Positions 17,087 through 26,275 are shown, counted from the stretch's first letter. The stretch is DNA of 64,000 nt from Microbacterium kyungheense (GCF_006783905.1 NZ_VFPE01000007.1:1-64000); one strand, 5' to 3'. The notes: generated by a model not told the origin, from the letters alone. Numbers and translations are program-made.

Positions 17087-18081
17087 GATCCGGGCCCTTC
17101 GCGCAGGCCCGAGGCCGCGGCGGCATAGGCGGGCCCGAACAGCACCTCCGTCGACGCCTGCCAGGGCGGCACGTCGACGTCGAGCCGCTCGACGCCCGCG
17201 GCGGCGAGCGCCGCATCCAGCGCGGTCCGGTACGCCGGGTCGCCGGCGAGTCGCCCGCCGACGGCGACCGCGTCGATGCCCGTCGCGGCAGCGAGCGCTG
17301 CGGCCGTCGCCGCGACCTGGTCGGCAGCCGACGCCACGAGCACGCGGGCCACCTCGTCGTCCGGCGCCGCAGCGCAGACGGCGCGGGCGAACGCCGCGAC
17401 CGCCGCCACCCGGTCGGCCCGCGCCGCCAGTCGCGCCGCTGCGGCGTGGTCGAGTCCGCAGAGGTGCTCGGCCGCTGCGGCCTGCAGGACTGTCGGAGGC
17501 CCGGCGCCGTCCGCCGCCCGGAGAGCGGCGGTCAGGCCTTCTCGCCCGAGCCACGCCGCACTGCCCCGATCGCCGAGATCCGGCCCCCAGCCGTCCTTGC
17601 GGAACCACGTGCCCGAGGCATCCATCCCGCATCCGATGACGCCGGTTCCCACGCTGACGTGGTTCCCCGCGCCGCCGAGCGCAGCGGCGTGGGCGAGGAT
17701 GCCGTCCTCGACGAGTGCGACGCGCGCCTGCGGCCACGACCGGGCTGCTCCGTCCAACATGACCGCGATCTCGTCAGGGGGCGGGATGGAGGTGGAGCCC
17801 ACCACGATCGTGCTCACGCGGGCGGCCGCCAGTCGGGCGCCGCCGGGGGCCGCGAGCGACATACGCCAGAGCGCCTGCATGACGTCCAGCAGCCGCTCGC
17901 CCGCGCCGGGCCGGGCAGCCGTCTCGGGCTCCAGCCCCGGGCCGGCCTCCGCGAGGTCGAGGCCGGGGCCGACGATCCGCCCGCGCGACCCCGACTTGCC
18001 GATGTCGATGCACAGCGAGAGCTCGTCGTTCGAGATGATGGCCTCCTGCGTGTGAGCGGGGTCGGCGCTGACCCGCGGCAT
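17083..18081 (-). CDS. BadF/BadG/BcrA/BcrD ATPase family sugar kinase (GlcNAc-kinase-like)
   Basis: 332 residues of the actin-like ATPase fold. Phosphate 1 loop: LCIDIGKSGSRGRIVG (about 23-38); phosphate 2/adenosine region: HVSVGTGVIGCGMDASG; and the family signature GWGPDLGDRGSAAWLGREGL, which in GlcNAc kinases reads GDEGSG. It would phosphorylate an amino sugar for the SIS protein. The ATG at 18081 follows the operator with little room for a ribosome site; an AGGAGG (18047-18042) lies inside the predicted N-terminus, so the true start could be slightly downstream at a weak codon. Confidence 0.82.
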   Translation of the reverse strand: MPRVSADPAHTQEAIISNDELSLCIDIGKSGSRGRIVGPGLDLAEAGPGLEPETAARPGAGERLLDVMQALWRMSLAAPGGARLAAARVSTIVVGSTSIPPPDEIAVMLDGAARSWPQARVALVEDGILAHAAALGGAGNHVSVGTGVIGCGMDASGTWFRKDGWGPDLGDRGSAAWLGREGLTAALRAADGAGPPTVLQAAAAEHLCGLDHAAAARLAARADRVAAVAAFARAVCAAAPDDEVARVLVASAADQVAATAAALAAATGIDAVAVGGRLAGDPAYRTALDAALAAAGVERLDVDVPPWQASTEVLFGPAYAAAASGLREGPGS

Positions 18082-18089
18082 CCATTTCC

Positions 18090-18106
18090 GGACTAGTCCG
18101 ATACTA
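18090..18106 (-). promoter_or_regulatory. -10 box plus GntR-type operator before the kinase-GntR operon
   Basis: On the minus strand TAGTAT (18106-18101) is followed after one base by GGACTAGTCC (18099-18090) and GGAA. This repeats the arrangement at 14391-14410 exactly, so both operons should respond to the same repressor. Confidence 0.7.
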
Positions 18107-18160
18107 GCTGCGCCGCGCTGAGATACTCGGGACGGGCCGCACGAGAGAGGACGACCGACG

Positions 18161-18442
18161 ATGGCACCAGGCGCGCTGTACAGCTACGGCCTGTCGAAGC
18201 CTCCGAAGACACCGCTGCGTCGACTCCTGTGGGCGATCGCGGTCTTCGTCCTGTGCGCCGCCATCCTCCCGTTCGTCATCGTCGGCATCGTCCAGGCATG
18301 GGCCCGCGGCGGCCCGGGTGAGGCGGTCGGCCTCATTATCGTGCTGCTGCCCCTGCTGATCGGCGTGGCCGCGTCGCTGTACGCCTTCGTGGACATCGCG
18401 CGTGCACGACGGCGCGCCGCACGCACGGCCGCCCCGGAGTGA
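18161..18442 (+). CDS. small two-helix membrane protein
   Basis: 93 residues with two hydrophobic segments (about 24-46, LLWAIAVFVLCAAILPFVIVG; and about 57-78, GLIIVLLPLLIGVAASLYAF) and a basic C-terminus (RARRRAARTA). No family recognised. A GATACT box (18122-18127) and a purine-rich site (AGAGAGGA) lie upstream. It is divergent from the kinase operon and convergent with the acyltransferase. Confidence 0.7.
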   Translation: MAPGALYSYGLSKPPKTPLRRLLWAIAVFVLCAAILPFVIVGIVQAWARGGPGEAVGLIIVLLPLLIGVAASLYAFVDIARARRRAARTAAPE

Positions 18443-18450
18443 GGCGCGTC

Positions 18451-18496
18451 CCCTGACAGGCGCCGAGGCCCGGCCGGCGTCGCGTCGGCGTCAGGG
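18451..18496. terminator. imperfect stem-loop between convergent genes
   Basis: CCCTGAC (18451-18457) pairs with GTCAGGG (18490-18496), and GCCGA further in pairs with TCGGC with a small bulge. It overlaps the acyltransferase stop and lies after the small membrane protein, so it could end transcription from both sides. No T-run is present. Confidence 0.35.
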
Positions 18497-20506
18497 TCCC
18501 GGCCGGGCGAGGACGGGCCGCAGCGCGTCTCCGAGCACGCCGGACAAGTCGGCGCTGATCGCGGCGGTCAGGTGGTGCGAGTCGCGGTAGACGAGCGTGT
18601 TGCCGAGGATGGGCGGGCACTGGTCCGCGTCGCACAGGTAGCCGTTGAGGTCGAGGAGAGGGATGCCGCGCTCGGCGGTGGCCGTCCGCTCGGCGTCGCG
18701 GCCGGGGCCGGCCAGGGCGACCGTGCGAGCTCGCCCGCATGCCTCGGCGTCCGACAGGTGCGCCGACAGGCACGGTGCAGGGTCCTCGCGCAGGTCCGGG
18801 GTGTCGGCGATCACGGCGGTCGGGGCGTGCAGGGCGTCGAGGGTGCGGCCGAGTGCCGCATCCCAGGTTTCGGCGTCGTCCTCGACCCCCGGCGCGAGCT
18901 GCGCGCCGGTATAGGTGGCCACGAGCACGAGCGCGGGCGGATCGGCGTTGATGCGATCGATGACCGCGTCGCGCCAGATCGGGCACTGCGGGTAGGGGGC
19001 GCCGCGGCGCAGCGACTCGATGTCGGCGGCGGGACACGAGCTCTTCGTCTGCACCTCGATCGCGTACCCGGCCGAGGCCGCGAAGCGCTGCAGCGCCGGG
19101 AACCACTGCGCCGCGTGCGAGTCGCCGAAGAGCAGGATGACCGGCGCACCCTCGTCGCCGTAGCGGCAGCCGCGGGCGTCGGTGGCCGCGATCCCGCGCA
19201 TGCAGCCGTCGTCGTAGACGGCGGGGAGGCTCTCGCGGGCGTCGCGCAGGTCCGGCGCGAGGTTGTCGGGCACGAACTCCGTGCCGCTCGGGAGCTGGGT
19301 GATGACGGTGCCCTCGGCGGCGCGTTCGGCGTGCAGCGCCCTCGTGTCGGCGACCGCGTACGCGCCGCTCGCGATGCCCAGGCACGCGAGCGACCCGGCG
19401 AGCGCGCCGACGAGCGTGACACGCGCCCGCCGCATGGTCAGCACGGGGGCGCGGCGCACGGGATCCTCGACGAAGCGGTACAGCAGCCAGGCGGCGGGCA
19501 CGCAGGCGGCGGCGATCAGCAGCGTCGCCCACAGCGGCAGCGGTCCGGGGACGACGGCGCCGGGAAGCACGAGCGCCGGCCAGTGGACGAGGTACAGCGA
19601 GTACGAGATCGTGCCGACCAGAACCATCGCGCGCGTCGACAGCAGGCGGGTCGGCCCGCCGCGGGTCTCGCCGGCGGCGATGACCGCCGCGGTGCCCAGC
19701 ACCGGCAGTGCGGCGGCCACCCCGGGGAAGGTGGTGTCGGACGAGAAGAGCACAGTGGATGCCGCCACCGCGGCGATCCCCGCCCACCCGACGATCGCGG
19801 CCCAGCGTTCGCCGCCGAGTCGTCGTCGGTGCTGCAGCAGCGCAGCGGTGAGCCCGCCGACGCCCAGCTCCCAGGCCCGCGAGGGCAGCGAGAAGAACGC
19901 CCACGGCTGCGCCGTCCCGGTCAGCCACACGCACCAGGCGAACGAGAGGGCCACTACGACGGCGAGCGTGACGACGAGCGCGCGCCGTGTGCGCACGACG
20001 GCCCACACCAGCGCCAGCAGCGCCGGCCAGAGCAGGTAGAACTGCTCTTCGACGCCCAGCGACCAGTAGTGCTGGAACAGCGACGGGTTGGACGACTCGG
20101 CGAGGTAGTCCGAGTCGGCGAGTGCGAAGAAGTAGTTCGGCACGTACAGCGCGGTGGCGACGGCCGCCGCCCACACGTCCTTCATGAGCAGTGGCGGATA
20201 CCAGACGAGCGCCGCCGCCACCGTGAGCGCCAGCACCACGAAGGCGGCCGGCAGGATGCGCCGCGCGCGGCGCGCATAGAACGTACCGAAGCGCAGCCGT
20301 CCGTGCTGCTGCAGCTGCTGCAGCAGATGCGTCGTGATCAGGAAGCCCGAGATGACGAAGAAGACGTCGACGCCGACGTAGCCGCCCGGGAGGAATGGGA
20401 CCCCGGCGTGATAGAGCAGCACCGCCCCGACCGCGATCGCACGCAGTCCCTGGATGTCGGCGCGAAAACCCGAGTGGTCGGGCTGGGCGCGGGCTCGGTC
20501 CACCAC
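18491..20506 (-). CDS. OafA/YrhL-type acyltransferase with C-terminal SGNH domain
   Basis: About 671 residues. The N-terminal acyltransferase_3 domain (about 10-350) has FRADIQGLRAIAV, the catalytic-type YHAG and YVGVDVFFVISGFLIT, with some ten membrane helices. The C-terminal SGNH domain has ILLFGDSHAAQWFPAL and a late YRDSHHLT (Ser-Asp-His). Such proteins O-acetylate cell-surface polysaccharides or peptidoglycan. I start it at the GTG at 20506, which has a TACAGT box seven bases upstream and begins close to the conserved FRADIQGLRA; an upstream GTG at 20557 would add 17 residues. Confidence 0.85.
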   Translation of the reverse strand: MVDRARAQPDHSGFRADIQGLRAIAVGAVLLYHAGVPFLPGGYVGVDVFFVISGFLITTHLLQQLQQHGRLRFGTFYARRARRILPAAFVVLALTVAAALVWYPPLLMKDVWAAAVATALYVPNYFFALADSDYLAESSNPSLFQHYWSLGVEEQFYLLWPALLALVWAVVRTRRALVVTLAVVVALSFAWCVWLTGTAQPWAFFSLPSRAWELGVGGLTAALLQHRRRLGGERWAAIVGWAGIAAVAASTVLFSSDTTFPGVAAALPVLGTAAVIAAGETRGGPTRLLSTRAMVLVGTISYSLYLVHWPALVLPGAVVPGPLPLWATLLIAAACVPAAWLLYRFVEDPVRRAPVLTMRRARVTLVGALAGSLACLGIASGAYAVADTRALHAERAAEGTVITQLPSGTEFVPDNLAPDLRDARESLPAVYDDGCMRGIAATDARGCRYGDEGAPVILLFGDSHAAQWFPALQRFAASAGYAIEVQTKSSCPAADIESLRRGAPYPQCPIWRDAVIDRINADPPALVLVATYTGAQLAPGVEDDAETWDAALGRTLDALHAPTAVIADTPDLREDPAPCLSAHLSDAEACGRARTVALAGPGRDAERTATAERGIPLLDLNGYLCDADQCPPILGNTLVYRDSHHLTAAISADLSGVLGDALRPVLARPGP

Positions 20507-20513
20507 CCGACCG

Positions 20514-20519
20514 ACTGTA
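20514..20519 (-). promoter_or_regulatory. -10 box of a probable leaderless promoter for the acyltransferase
   Basis: Minus strand TACAGT, then seven bases (CGGTCGG), then GTG at 20506. It supports the shorter start choice. Confidence 0.4.
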
Positions 20520-20668
20520 CGGAGGGCCCTGCGTGGCCGAACACCCCCTTGACGCACCGCGGGGCCGTCCCTTATCGGAGCCAGCTAGAGTCGTGGAGGC
20601 CGCGCGGGTCGCGGCATCCCCCTTCCATCTCTCTGCGGCGCAACGGTGCGCACCCGACAGGAGCCCCC

Positions 20669-22171
20669 GTGTCCGCCGCCAACGCCGAATCCGCCGACCG
20701 CTACCGCATCACCCCGACCGTCCTGCAGGCACTGCGCAGCCCGCGCCTGCTGACGCGCGAAGTGCTCGCAGGGCTGGTCACGGCGCTCGCGCTGATCCCC
20801 GAGGCCATCGCGTTCTCGGTGGTCGCGGGCGTCGACCCGCGCATCGGCCTGTTCTCGTCGTTCGTGCTCGCGGTCGTGATCGCCTTCACGGGCGGGCGCC
20901 CGGCGATGATCACCGCCGCCGCGGGCGCCGTCGCCCTCGTCATCGCCCCCGTCGCGCGCGAGTACGGCTCGGACTACCTCATCGTCACGATCGCGCTCGC
21001 CGGGCTGATCCAGGTGCTCTTCGCGGTCCTGGGCGTCGCCCGCCTCATGCGCTTCATCCCGCGCAGCGTCATGGTCGGCTTCGTCAACGCCCTCGCGATC
21101 CTCATCTTCCTCTCGCAGGTGCCGCAGCTCATCGACGTGCCGTGGGCCGTCTACGTCCTGGTCGCGGCGGGCCTGGGCATCCTGCTCCTGTGGCCGCGCA
21201 TCACCCGTGCCGTCCCGGCACCGCTCATCGCGATCGTGCTGCTCACGACCGCGGTCGTCGTCTTCGGCGTCTCGGTGCCGGATGTCGCCGATCAGGGCGA
21301 GCTGCCGCGGAGCCTGCCCGAACTGCTGATCCCCCACGTGCCCCTCACCTGGGAGACGCTGCAGATCGTCGCCCCGTTCGCCTTCGCGGCGGCGCTGGTG
21401 GGCCTGCTCGAATCGCTCATGACCGCCAAGCTCGTGGACGAGCTCACCGACACCCACTCGCGCAAGACGCGCGAGGCGTGGGGACTCGGCGTCGCGAACG
21501 TGGTGTCGGCGTTCTTCGGCGGCACCGGCGGCTGCGCGATGATCGGCCAGACGATGATCAACGTCAAGACCTCGGGCGGCCGCACGCGCATCTCGACCCT
21601 GCTCGCCGGCGTGTGGGTGCTGGTGCTCGTCGTCGCCCTGGGCGACATCGTGGGGCTCATCCCGATGGCGGCGCTCGTCGCCGTCATGATCGTGGTGTCG
21701 GCGATGACGTTCGACTGGCACAGCATCCGCCCGTCGACGCTGCGCCGCATGCCGCTGAGCGAGACCGCCGTCATGCTCGTCACCGTCGTCGCCACGGTAT
21801 GGACGCACAACCTCGCCGTCGGCGTGATCCTCGGGGTGCTCGCCGCGATGGTGCTGTTCGCCCGTCGGGTGGCTCATTTCACGACCGTGGCCCGCACGGT
21901 CGAGAGCGACACCGCGCGCTACCGAGTCGACGGGGAGCTGTTCTTCGCCTCGAGCAACGACCTCACCACGCAGTTCGCGTACTCCACGGACCCGGCGCAC
22001 GTCGTGATCGACCTGTCGCGCACGCACGTGTGGGACGCCTCGACTGTGGCCGCGCTCGACGCCATCGTCACGAAGTACGCCCAGCGCGGCATCACGGTCG
22101 AGCTGGAGGGCATGACCGACGCATCGGCCGCATTCCACGGCCGCCTCAGCGGCGAGCTCGGATCAGGCTGA
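20669..22171 (+). CDS. SulP family inorganic anion transporter with STAS domain
   Basis: 500 residues. The SulP signature region is EVLAGLVTALALIPEAIAFSVVAGVDPRIG (about 28-57), followed by ten or more helices and GGTGGCAMIGQTMINVKTSGG. The C-terminal cytoplasmic STAS domain (about 410-495) has VIDLSRTHVWDASTVAALDAIV. Family members carry sulfate, bicarbonate or dicarboxylates; the substrate cannot be told here. The GTG start has AGGAG five bases upstream. It is divergent from the acyltransferase and convergent with the GH13 gene. Confidence 0.9.
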   Translation: MSAANAESADRYRITPTVLQALRSPRLLTREVLAGLVTALALIPEAIAFSVVAGVDPRIGLFSSFVLAVVIAFTGGRPAMITAAAGAVALVIAPVAREYGSDYLIVTIALAGLIQVLFAVLGVARLMRFIPRSVMVGFVNALAILIFLSQVPQLIDVPWAVYVLVAAGLGILLLWPRITRAVPAPLIAIVLLTTAVVVFGVSVPDVADQGELPRSLPELLIPHVPLTWETLQIVAPFAFAAALVGLLESLMTAKLVDELTDTHSRKTREAWGLGVANVVSAFFGGTGGCAMIGQTMINVKTSGGRTRISTLLAGVWVLVLVVALGDIVGLIPMAALVAVMIVVSAMTFDWHSIRPSTLRRMPLSETAVMLVTVVATVWTHNLAVGVILGVLAAMVLFARRVAHFTTVARTVESDTARYRVDGELFFASSNDLTTQFAYSTDPAHVVIDLSRTHVWDASTVAALDAIVTKYAQRGITVELEGMTDASAAFHGRLSGELGSG

Positions 22172-22212
22172 GCTCGGGCACGCTGGCGCTCCGGGATGCC
22201 GCGGGCAGCGCC

Positions 22213-23874
22213 TCACGACATCCGGCCGTCGCCCGGACGCGAGACCCGCAGCCAGCGGTAGCCGTACGCGGGCACCTCGATCTCGACCCGGCCGCGCTCG
22301 TCGAGCGCGATGCGTTCGGAGCCGAGAAGATCGACGAGGCACGCGCCCTCGGGCTCGTCGTCGAGGGCGAACCGGATCGTGGCGGGCACCCCGTCGAAGT
22401 TGTGGATCGCGACCATCCGGCCGATGTCGGCCCGCAGCGAGTGGACGAGCACCGCTGTCGTCGGCTGATCGATCACCTCGAACTCCCCCCAGCCGAGCTC
22501 GGGTGAGATGCGGTACCGCGAGACGAGGTCGCGGAAGAAGTGCAGCAGCGACCCGCGGTCCTCGATCTGCGCGGCGACGTTGACGTGCTCGGGCGCGTAA
22601 CCGTCGCCCGGGGGCTGCGCGACCAGCCGCGAGGGCGGCGCCACCGAGAACCCGCCGTTGCGGTCGGCCGTCCACTGCATCGGCGTGCGCACGGCGCTGC
22701 GGCCGGGCACCTCGATGTTCTCGCCCATCCCGATCTCTTCCCCGTAGAACAGCACGGGCGTCCCCGGCAGGGTGAACAGCAGGCTGTAGGCCATGCGGAT
22801 GCGCCGCGGGTCTCCGAGCATCGGGGGCAGGCGACGGGTGATGCCGCGGCCGTACACGCGCTGCCGCTCGTCCGGCGCGAAGGCCTCGAACACCTCCTCG
22901 CGCTCGGCGTCGGTCAGCTTGTCGAGGGTGAGCTCGTCGTGGTTGCGCAGGAAGTTCGCCCACTGGACGTCGGGCGGCAGCGCCGGCCGCGACGTCAGCG
23001 CCGTGACGAGCGGGGCGGGGTCGTGCCGTGCGAGCGAAAGATAGAGCGCCTGCATCGCCACGAAGTCGAACTGCATGGTCAGTTCGTTCACGTCCTCGCC
23101 GCCGAAGAACTGCACCTGCTGCTCGTACGGCAGGTTCACCTCGCCGAGCAGCACGGCCTCGCTGGATCGACGCTGCAGGAAGCGGCGGAAGTCGCGCAGC
23201 AGCTCGTGCGGATCACGCACCTCGGCCCCCGGCGGCATCTCGAGGAGGAACGGCACCGCGTCCACCCGGAAGCCCGACACCCCCAGCTGCAGCCAGAACC
23301 CGATCACGCGCGCGAGTTCGTCGCGCACCGCGGGGTTGGCGATGTTGAGGTCCGGCTGGTGCTCGTAGAAGCTGTGCTGGTACCACTGACCGGACGCCTC
23401 GTCCTTGGTCCAGATGCCGTCCGCCTCACCGGGGAAGACGGGGTTCTTCTGCCCCTCGGGCGGCGGATCGTCGCGCCAGATGTAGAAGTCCCGATACGGC
23501 GAGTTCCGGCTGCGCCGTGCCTTCCGGAACCAGGGGTGCCGGTCCGAGGTGTGGTTGACGACGAGGTCCACGATGACGCGCATCCCGCGATCGCGCGCGG
23601 TGCGGATCACCTCGACGAAGTCGCCGTGCGTGCCGAGCCGGGGATCCACGCCGTAGTAGTCGGTGATGTCGTATCCGTCGTCACGATCGGGGGTCGGCGA
23701 GAACGGCATCAGCCACAGGCAGGTCACGCCGAGCTGGGCGAGGTAGTCGATCCGCTGCGCCAGTCCCTGCAGGTCGCCGGCGCCGTCGCCGTCCGAGTCG
23801 AGATAGGTCTCGACGTCGAGGCAGTAGACGATGGCGCTCTTGAACCACAGGTCGCTCGTGTCGGTGATCTTCAT
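22213..23874 (-). CDS. GH13 alpha-amylase family protein, trehalose-synthase-like
   Basis: 553 residues. Conserved GH13 regions in order: DGAGDLQGLAQRIDYLAQLGV, VDLVVNHTSDRHPWF, GFRVDAVPFLL (nucleophile Asp), LLGEVNLPYEQ (acid/base Glu) and FLRNHDELTLD (transition-state Asp). The N-terminal WFKSAIVYCLDVETYLDSDGDG and the NHDE region resemble trehalose synthase (maltose glucosylmutase). The exact activity on maltose, trehalose or sucrose cannot be set from sequence. The ATG overlaps the stop of the upstream oxidoreductase gene by 4 bp, implying shared expression. Confidence 0.83.
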   Translation of the reverse strand: MKITDTSDLWFKSAIVYCLDVETYLDSDGDGAGDLQGLAQRIDYLAQLGVTCLWLMPFSPTPDRDDGYDITDYYGVDPRLGTHGDFVEVIRTARDRGMRVIVDLVVNHTSDRHPWFRKARRSRNSPYRDFYIWRDDPPPEGQKNPVFPGEADGIWTKDEASGQWYQHSFYEHQPDLNIANPAVRDELARVIGFWLQLGVSGFRVDAVPFLLEMPPGAEVRDPHELLRDFRRFLQRRSSEAVLLGEVNLPYEQQVQFFGGEDVNELTMQFDFVAMQALYLSLARHDPAPLVTALTSRPALPPDVQWANFLRNHDELTLDKLTDAEREEVFEAFAPDERQRVYGRGITRRLPPMLGDPRRIRMAYSLLFTLPGTPVLFYGEEIGMGENIEVPGRSAVRTPMQWTADRNGGFSVAPPSRLVAQPPGDGYAPEHVNVAAQIEDRGSLLHFFRDLVSRYRISPELGWGEFEVIDQPTTAVLVHSLRADIGRMVAIHNFDGVPATIRFALDDEPEGACLVDLLGSERIALDERGRVEIEVPAYGYRWLRVSRPGDGRMS

Positions 23875-24836
23875 CGTGCCTCCGCGAGTCGGGGAAGGAT
23901 GCCGCGGGCCGCGGCGTCGAGAAACTCGTCCTGGTCATGACCGACGTGGTGGACGTACACGCGGTCGAAGCCGATCCGTGCGAGAGCGGCGATCCGCTCG
24001 GCGAGGACGGCCGGATCGGACTCGATCAGGACGGCATCCCTCAGCTTCTCCTCGTCCACCTCTCCCACCGCAGCGTCGAAGTCCTCGGGCTGCTCCAGGT
24101 CCCATGCCAGGGGCGGGGTGACGAGACCGTTGCGCCACTGGTCCTTCGCGATCGCATAGGCCGCGGCATCCGTGTCGGCGAGGCTGACGTGCACCTGCAG
24201 GACGCACGGGCCTGTGCCGTCCTGCGAACGGTAGGCGTCGACCACGCGCTCCAGGGCGTCGGGCGCCTGGGCGACGGTCGTGAGCCCATCGGCCCACAGC
24301 GCGGCCCAGCCCGCCGTCTCGGCGCTGACGGCGGTCGCGAGCAGCGGCGGCGGGGCCGCCGGCCTGGTCCACAGCCGTGCGCGGTGCACGGTGACCAGGC
24401 CGTCGTGCGACACCTCCTCACCGGCGAACAGCCGCCGGATCACGTCGACGCTCTCGGCCAGCCGCGCGTTGCGGACGCGCTTGGGAGGCCACGGCTCGCC
24501 GGTCACGTGCTCGTTCATGGCCTCGCCGCTGCCGAGCGCGGCCCAGAACCGGCCGGGGAACATCTCCTCCAGCGTCGCGAGGGCCTGGGCGACGATCACC
24601 GGGTGGTACCGCTGCCCCGGCGCGTTGACCATGCCGATCGAGAACTCGGTGCGCGCGAGCGCCGCGCCCAGCCAGCTGAACGCGAAGCCGGACTCGCCCT
24701 GCCGCGGGTTCCAGGGGGCGAGGTGGTCCGAGCACATCGCGCCGTCGAATCCCGCGGCCTCGGCGCGCCGGACATCCTCCAGGAGCGCGCTGGGCGGGAT
24801 CTGCTCATGGGATGCGTGAAAGCCGACGAAGACCAT
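23871..24836 (-). CDS. LLM-class flavin oxidoreductase, TIGR03885 type
   Basis: 321 residues of the bacterial luciferase-like fold: VFVGFHASHEQIPPSALLEDV at the start, GFDGAMCSDHLAPW, then ALGSGEAMNEHVTGEPWP and the C-terminal GFDRVYVHHVGHDQDEFL. The opening matches the TIGR03885 group, said to be FMN-dependent and not F420-dependent, and I recall it accompanying trehalose-synthase-like genes as here. The start at 24836 has CAGACT six bases upstream, one mismatch from the leaderless -10 pattern seen elsewhere. Confidence 0.8.
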   Translation of the reverse strand: MVFVGFHASHEQIPPSALLEDVRRAEAAGFDGAMCSDHLAPWNPRQGESGFAFSWLGAALARTEFSIGMVNAPGQRYHPVIVAQALATLEEMFPGRFWAALGSGEAMNEHVTGEPWPPKRVRNARLAESVDVIRRLFAGEEVSHDGLVTVHRARLWTRPAAPPPLLATAVSAETAGWAALWADGLTTVAQAPDALERVVDAYRSQDGTGPCVLQVHVSLADTDAAAYAIAKDQWRNGLVTPPLAWDLEQPEDFDAAVGEVDEEKLRDAVLIESDPAVLAERIAALARIGFDRVYVHHVGHDQDEFLDAAARGILPRLAEAR

Positions 24837-25011
24837 GCGGCGAGTCTGCGGTCGGCACGGCGGCGGACGCCAGGCTCTTGAGATCCGGCACGGGTTTGGG
24901 TAACGGGCCCGAGAACTCACAGCCCGGTCCCAGGTTCGCGGGACCAAAACAGCCGAGGCATCCGTTCTTCTTCATGACGCCGCAGCCAGCCGCGTCGATC
25001 CAGGAGGAATC

Positions 25012-25497
25012 GTGAACAACGACTACCGCAAGACCCCCGAGGCGCTCAGCCGCCTCACCGACGCGCAGTACCGCGTCACGCAGAGCGACGGCACCGAGCC
25101 GCCGTTCCGCAACGAGTACTGGAACAACCACGAGGCCGGCATCTACGTCGACGTGGTCTCGGGCCAGCCGCTCTTCTCGTCGACCGACAAGTACGACAGC
25201 GGGACCGGATGGCCCAGCTTCACCCGCCCCATCGACCCCGACGCGGTGACCACGAAGAAGGACCGGTCACTGTTCATGCCCCGCACCGAGGTGCGCTCGG
25301 CGGGCGCCGACAGTCACCTCGGTCACGTCTTCCCGGACGGCCCACGGGATGCCGGCGGCCTGAGATACTGCATGAACTCGGCCGCGCTGCGCTTCGTGCC
25401 CGTCTCGTCGCTCGACGACGAGGGCTACGGCGCCTACCTCGACCGCTTCGACACGCCCAGCGACCAGACACCCGAGAACCAGGAGAACCCCTCATGA
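25012..25497 (+). CDS. msrB: peptide-methionine (R)-S-oxide reductase MsrB
   Basis: 161 residues that reduce methionine-R-sulfoxide in proteins. Core motifs: GIYVDVVSGQPLFSSTDKYD, SGTGWPSFTRPI, DSHLGHVFPDGP and the catalytic RYCMNSAALRF (the only cysteine). The two CxxC zinc motifs of many MsrBs and a resolving cysteine are absent, so it is the zinc-free, one-Cys kind. A GTG start follows AGGAGGAA. The msrA ATG overlaps its stop, giving a two-gene repair operon. Confidence 0.93.
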   Translation: MNNDYRKTPEALSRLTDAQYRVTQSDGTEPPFRNEYWNNHEAGIYVDVVSGQPLFSSTDKYDSGTGWPSFTRPIDPDAVTTKKDRSLFMPRTEVRSAGADSHLGHVFPDGPRDAGGLRYCMNSAALRFVPVSSLDDEGYGAYLDRFDTPSDQTPENQENPS

Positions 25498-26048
25498 CCA
25501 GCGGACCTTTCGACACCGGAGAGATCACCCGCACCCCCGGCACCGAGACGGCCGTCCTCGCCGGCGGCTGTTTCTGGGGCATGGAGGACCTCATCCGCCG
25601 CCAGCCCGGCGTGCTGTCGACGCGCGTCGGCTACACCGGCGGAGAGAACGCCCACGCGACCTACCAGCGGCACCCCGGCCACGCCGAGGCCGTCGAGATC
25701 GTCTTCGACCCCACGCAGACCTCGTACCGCGACATCCTGGCGTTCTTCTTCCAGATCCACGACCCGTCGACCCTGAACCGCCAGGGCAACGACATCGGCA
25801 CGAGCTACCGCTCGGCGATCTTCCCGCTCTCGCCCGAGCAGGCCGACGTCGCGCGCGACACGATCGCCGACGTGGATGCCTCCGGCCTGTGGCCGGGCAA
25901 GGCCGTCACCACGATCGAGCCCGAGGGCCCGTTCTGGGAGGCCGAGCCGGAGCACCAGGACTACCTGATCCGCTACCCCAACGGGTACACGTGCCACTTC
26001 CCGCGCGCGGGCTGGGTCCTGCCCAAGCGCGCCGACGCGACGGCGTAG
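25494..26048 (+). CDS. msrA: peptide-methionine (S)-S-oxide reductase MsrA
   Basis: 184 residues. The catalytic GGCFWGMEDLIRRQPGV (residues 24-40) and the YTGGENAHATYQRHPGHAEAVEI block define the family; a later YTCHFPRAGW has a cysteine that may resolve the sulfenic acid. It reduces methionine-S-sulfoxide and complements MsrB upstream. The start overlaps the msrB stop as ATGA with AGGAGAA in front. A 17-bp stem-loop follows the stop. Confidence 0.95.
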   Translation: MTSGPFDTGEITRTPGTETAVLAGGCFWGMEDLIRRQPGVLSTRVGYTGGENAHATYQRHPGHAEAVEIVFDPTQTSYRDILAFFFQIHDPSTLNRQGNDIGTSYRSAIFPLSPEQADVARDTIADVDASGLWPGKAVTTIEPEGPFWEAEPEHQDYLIRYPNGYTCHFPRAGWVLPKRADATA

Positions 26049-26060
26049 CACCGGACGACG

Positions 26061-26097
26061 AGTGGATGCCGCGACCCATCGGGTCGCGGCATCCACT
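26061..26097 (+). terminator. 17-bp perfect stem-loop after msrA
   Basis: AGTGGATGCCGCGACCC (26061-26077) pairs fully with 26081-26097 around a 3-base loop. The arms contain inverted copies of the abundant GGATGCCG octamer. Only weak T content follows, which is usual for actinobacterial terminators. Confidence 0.75.
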
Positions 26098-26275
26098 GTG
26101 TTCGGAGGTCGCCGTGCTAAGGTGGACGACGCCCGATCGGGCCGCCGCGTCGATATCCTTTCCTCTGCCTCACTGTGGAGAACAGAGCGCTCGACGCCTC
26201 ACCGCCACCGCGGTCGCATCCTTCCTTCGACTCCCTCGCACGAGCACGCTCTGTCTCGTCCGCACAAAGGCTCTC

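Noticed and set aside
18572..22171. Single 1199-codon frame ending in the SulP transporter
   Set aside because: The first 699 codons are the antisense of the acyltransferase gene; the SulP homology begins at the GTG at 20669 with its own AGGAG.
24805..24975. Minus-strand ORF of 56 codons starting MKKNGCLGCFGPANLGPGCE, rich in cysteine
   Set aside because: Poor third-position GC compared with real genes here, no ribosome site or leaderless -10, and it overlaps the start of the LLM oxidoreductase gene.
25012..25497. MsrB as a possible broken enzyme because both CxxC zinc motifs are absent
   Set aside because: The catalytic RYCMNSA motif is intact and zinc-free MsrBs are known.
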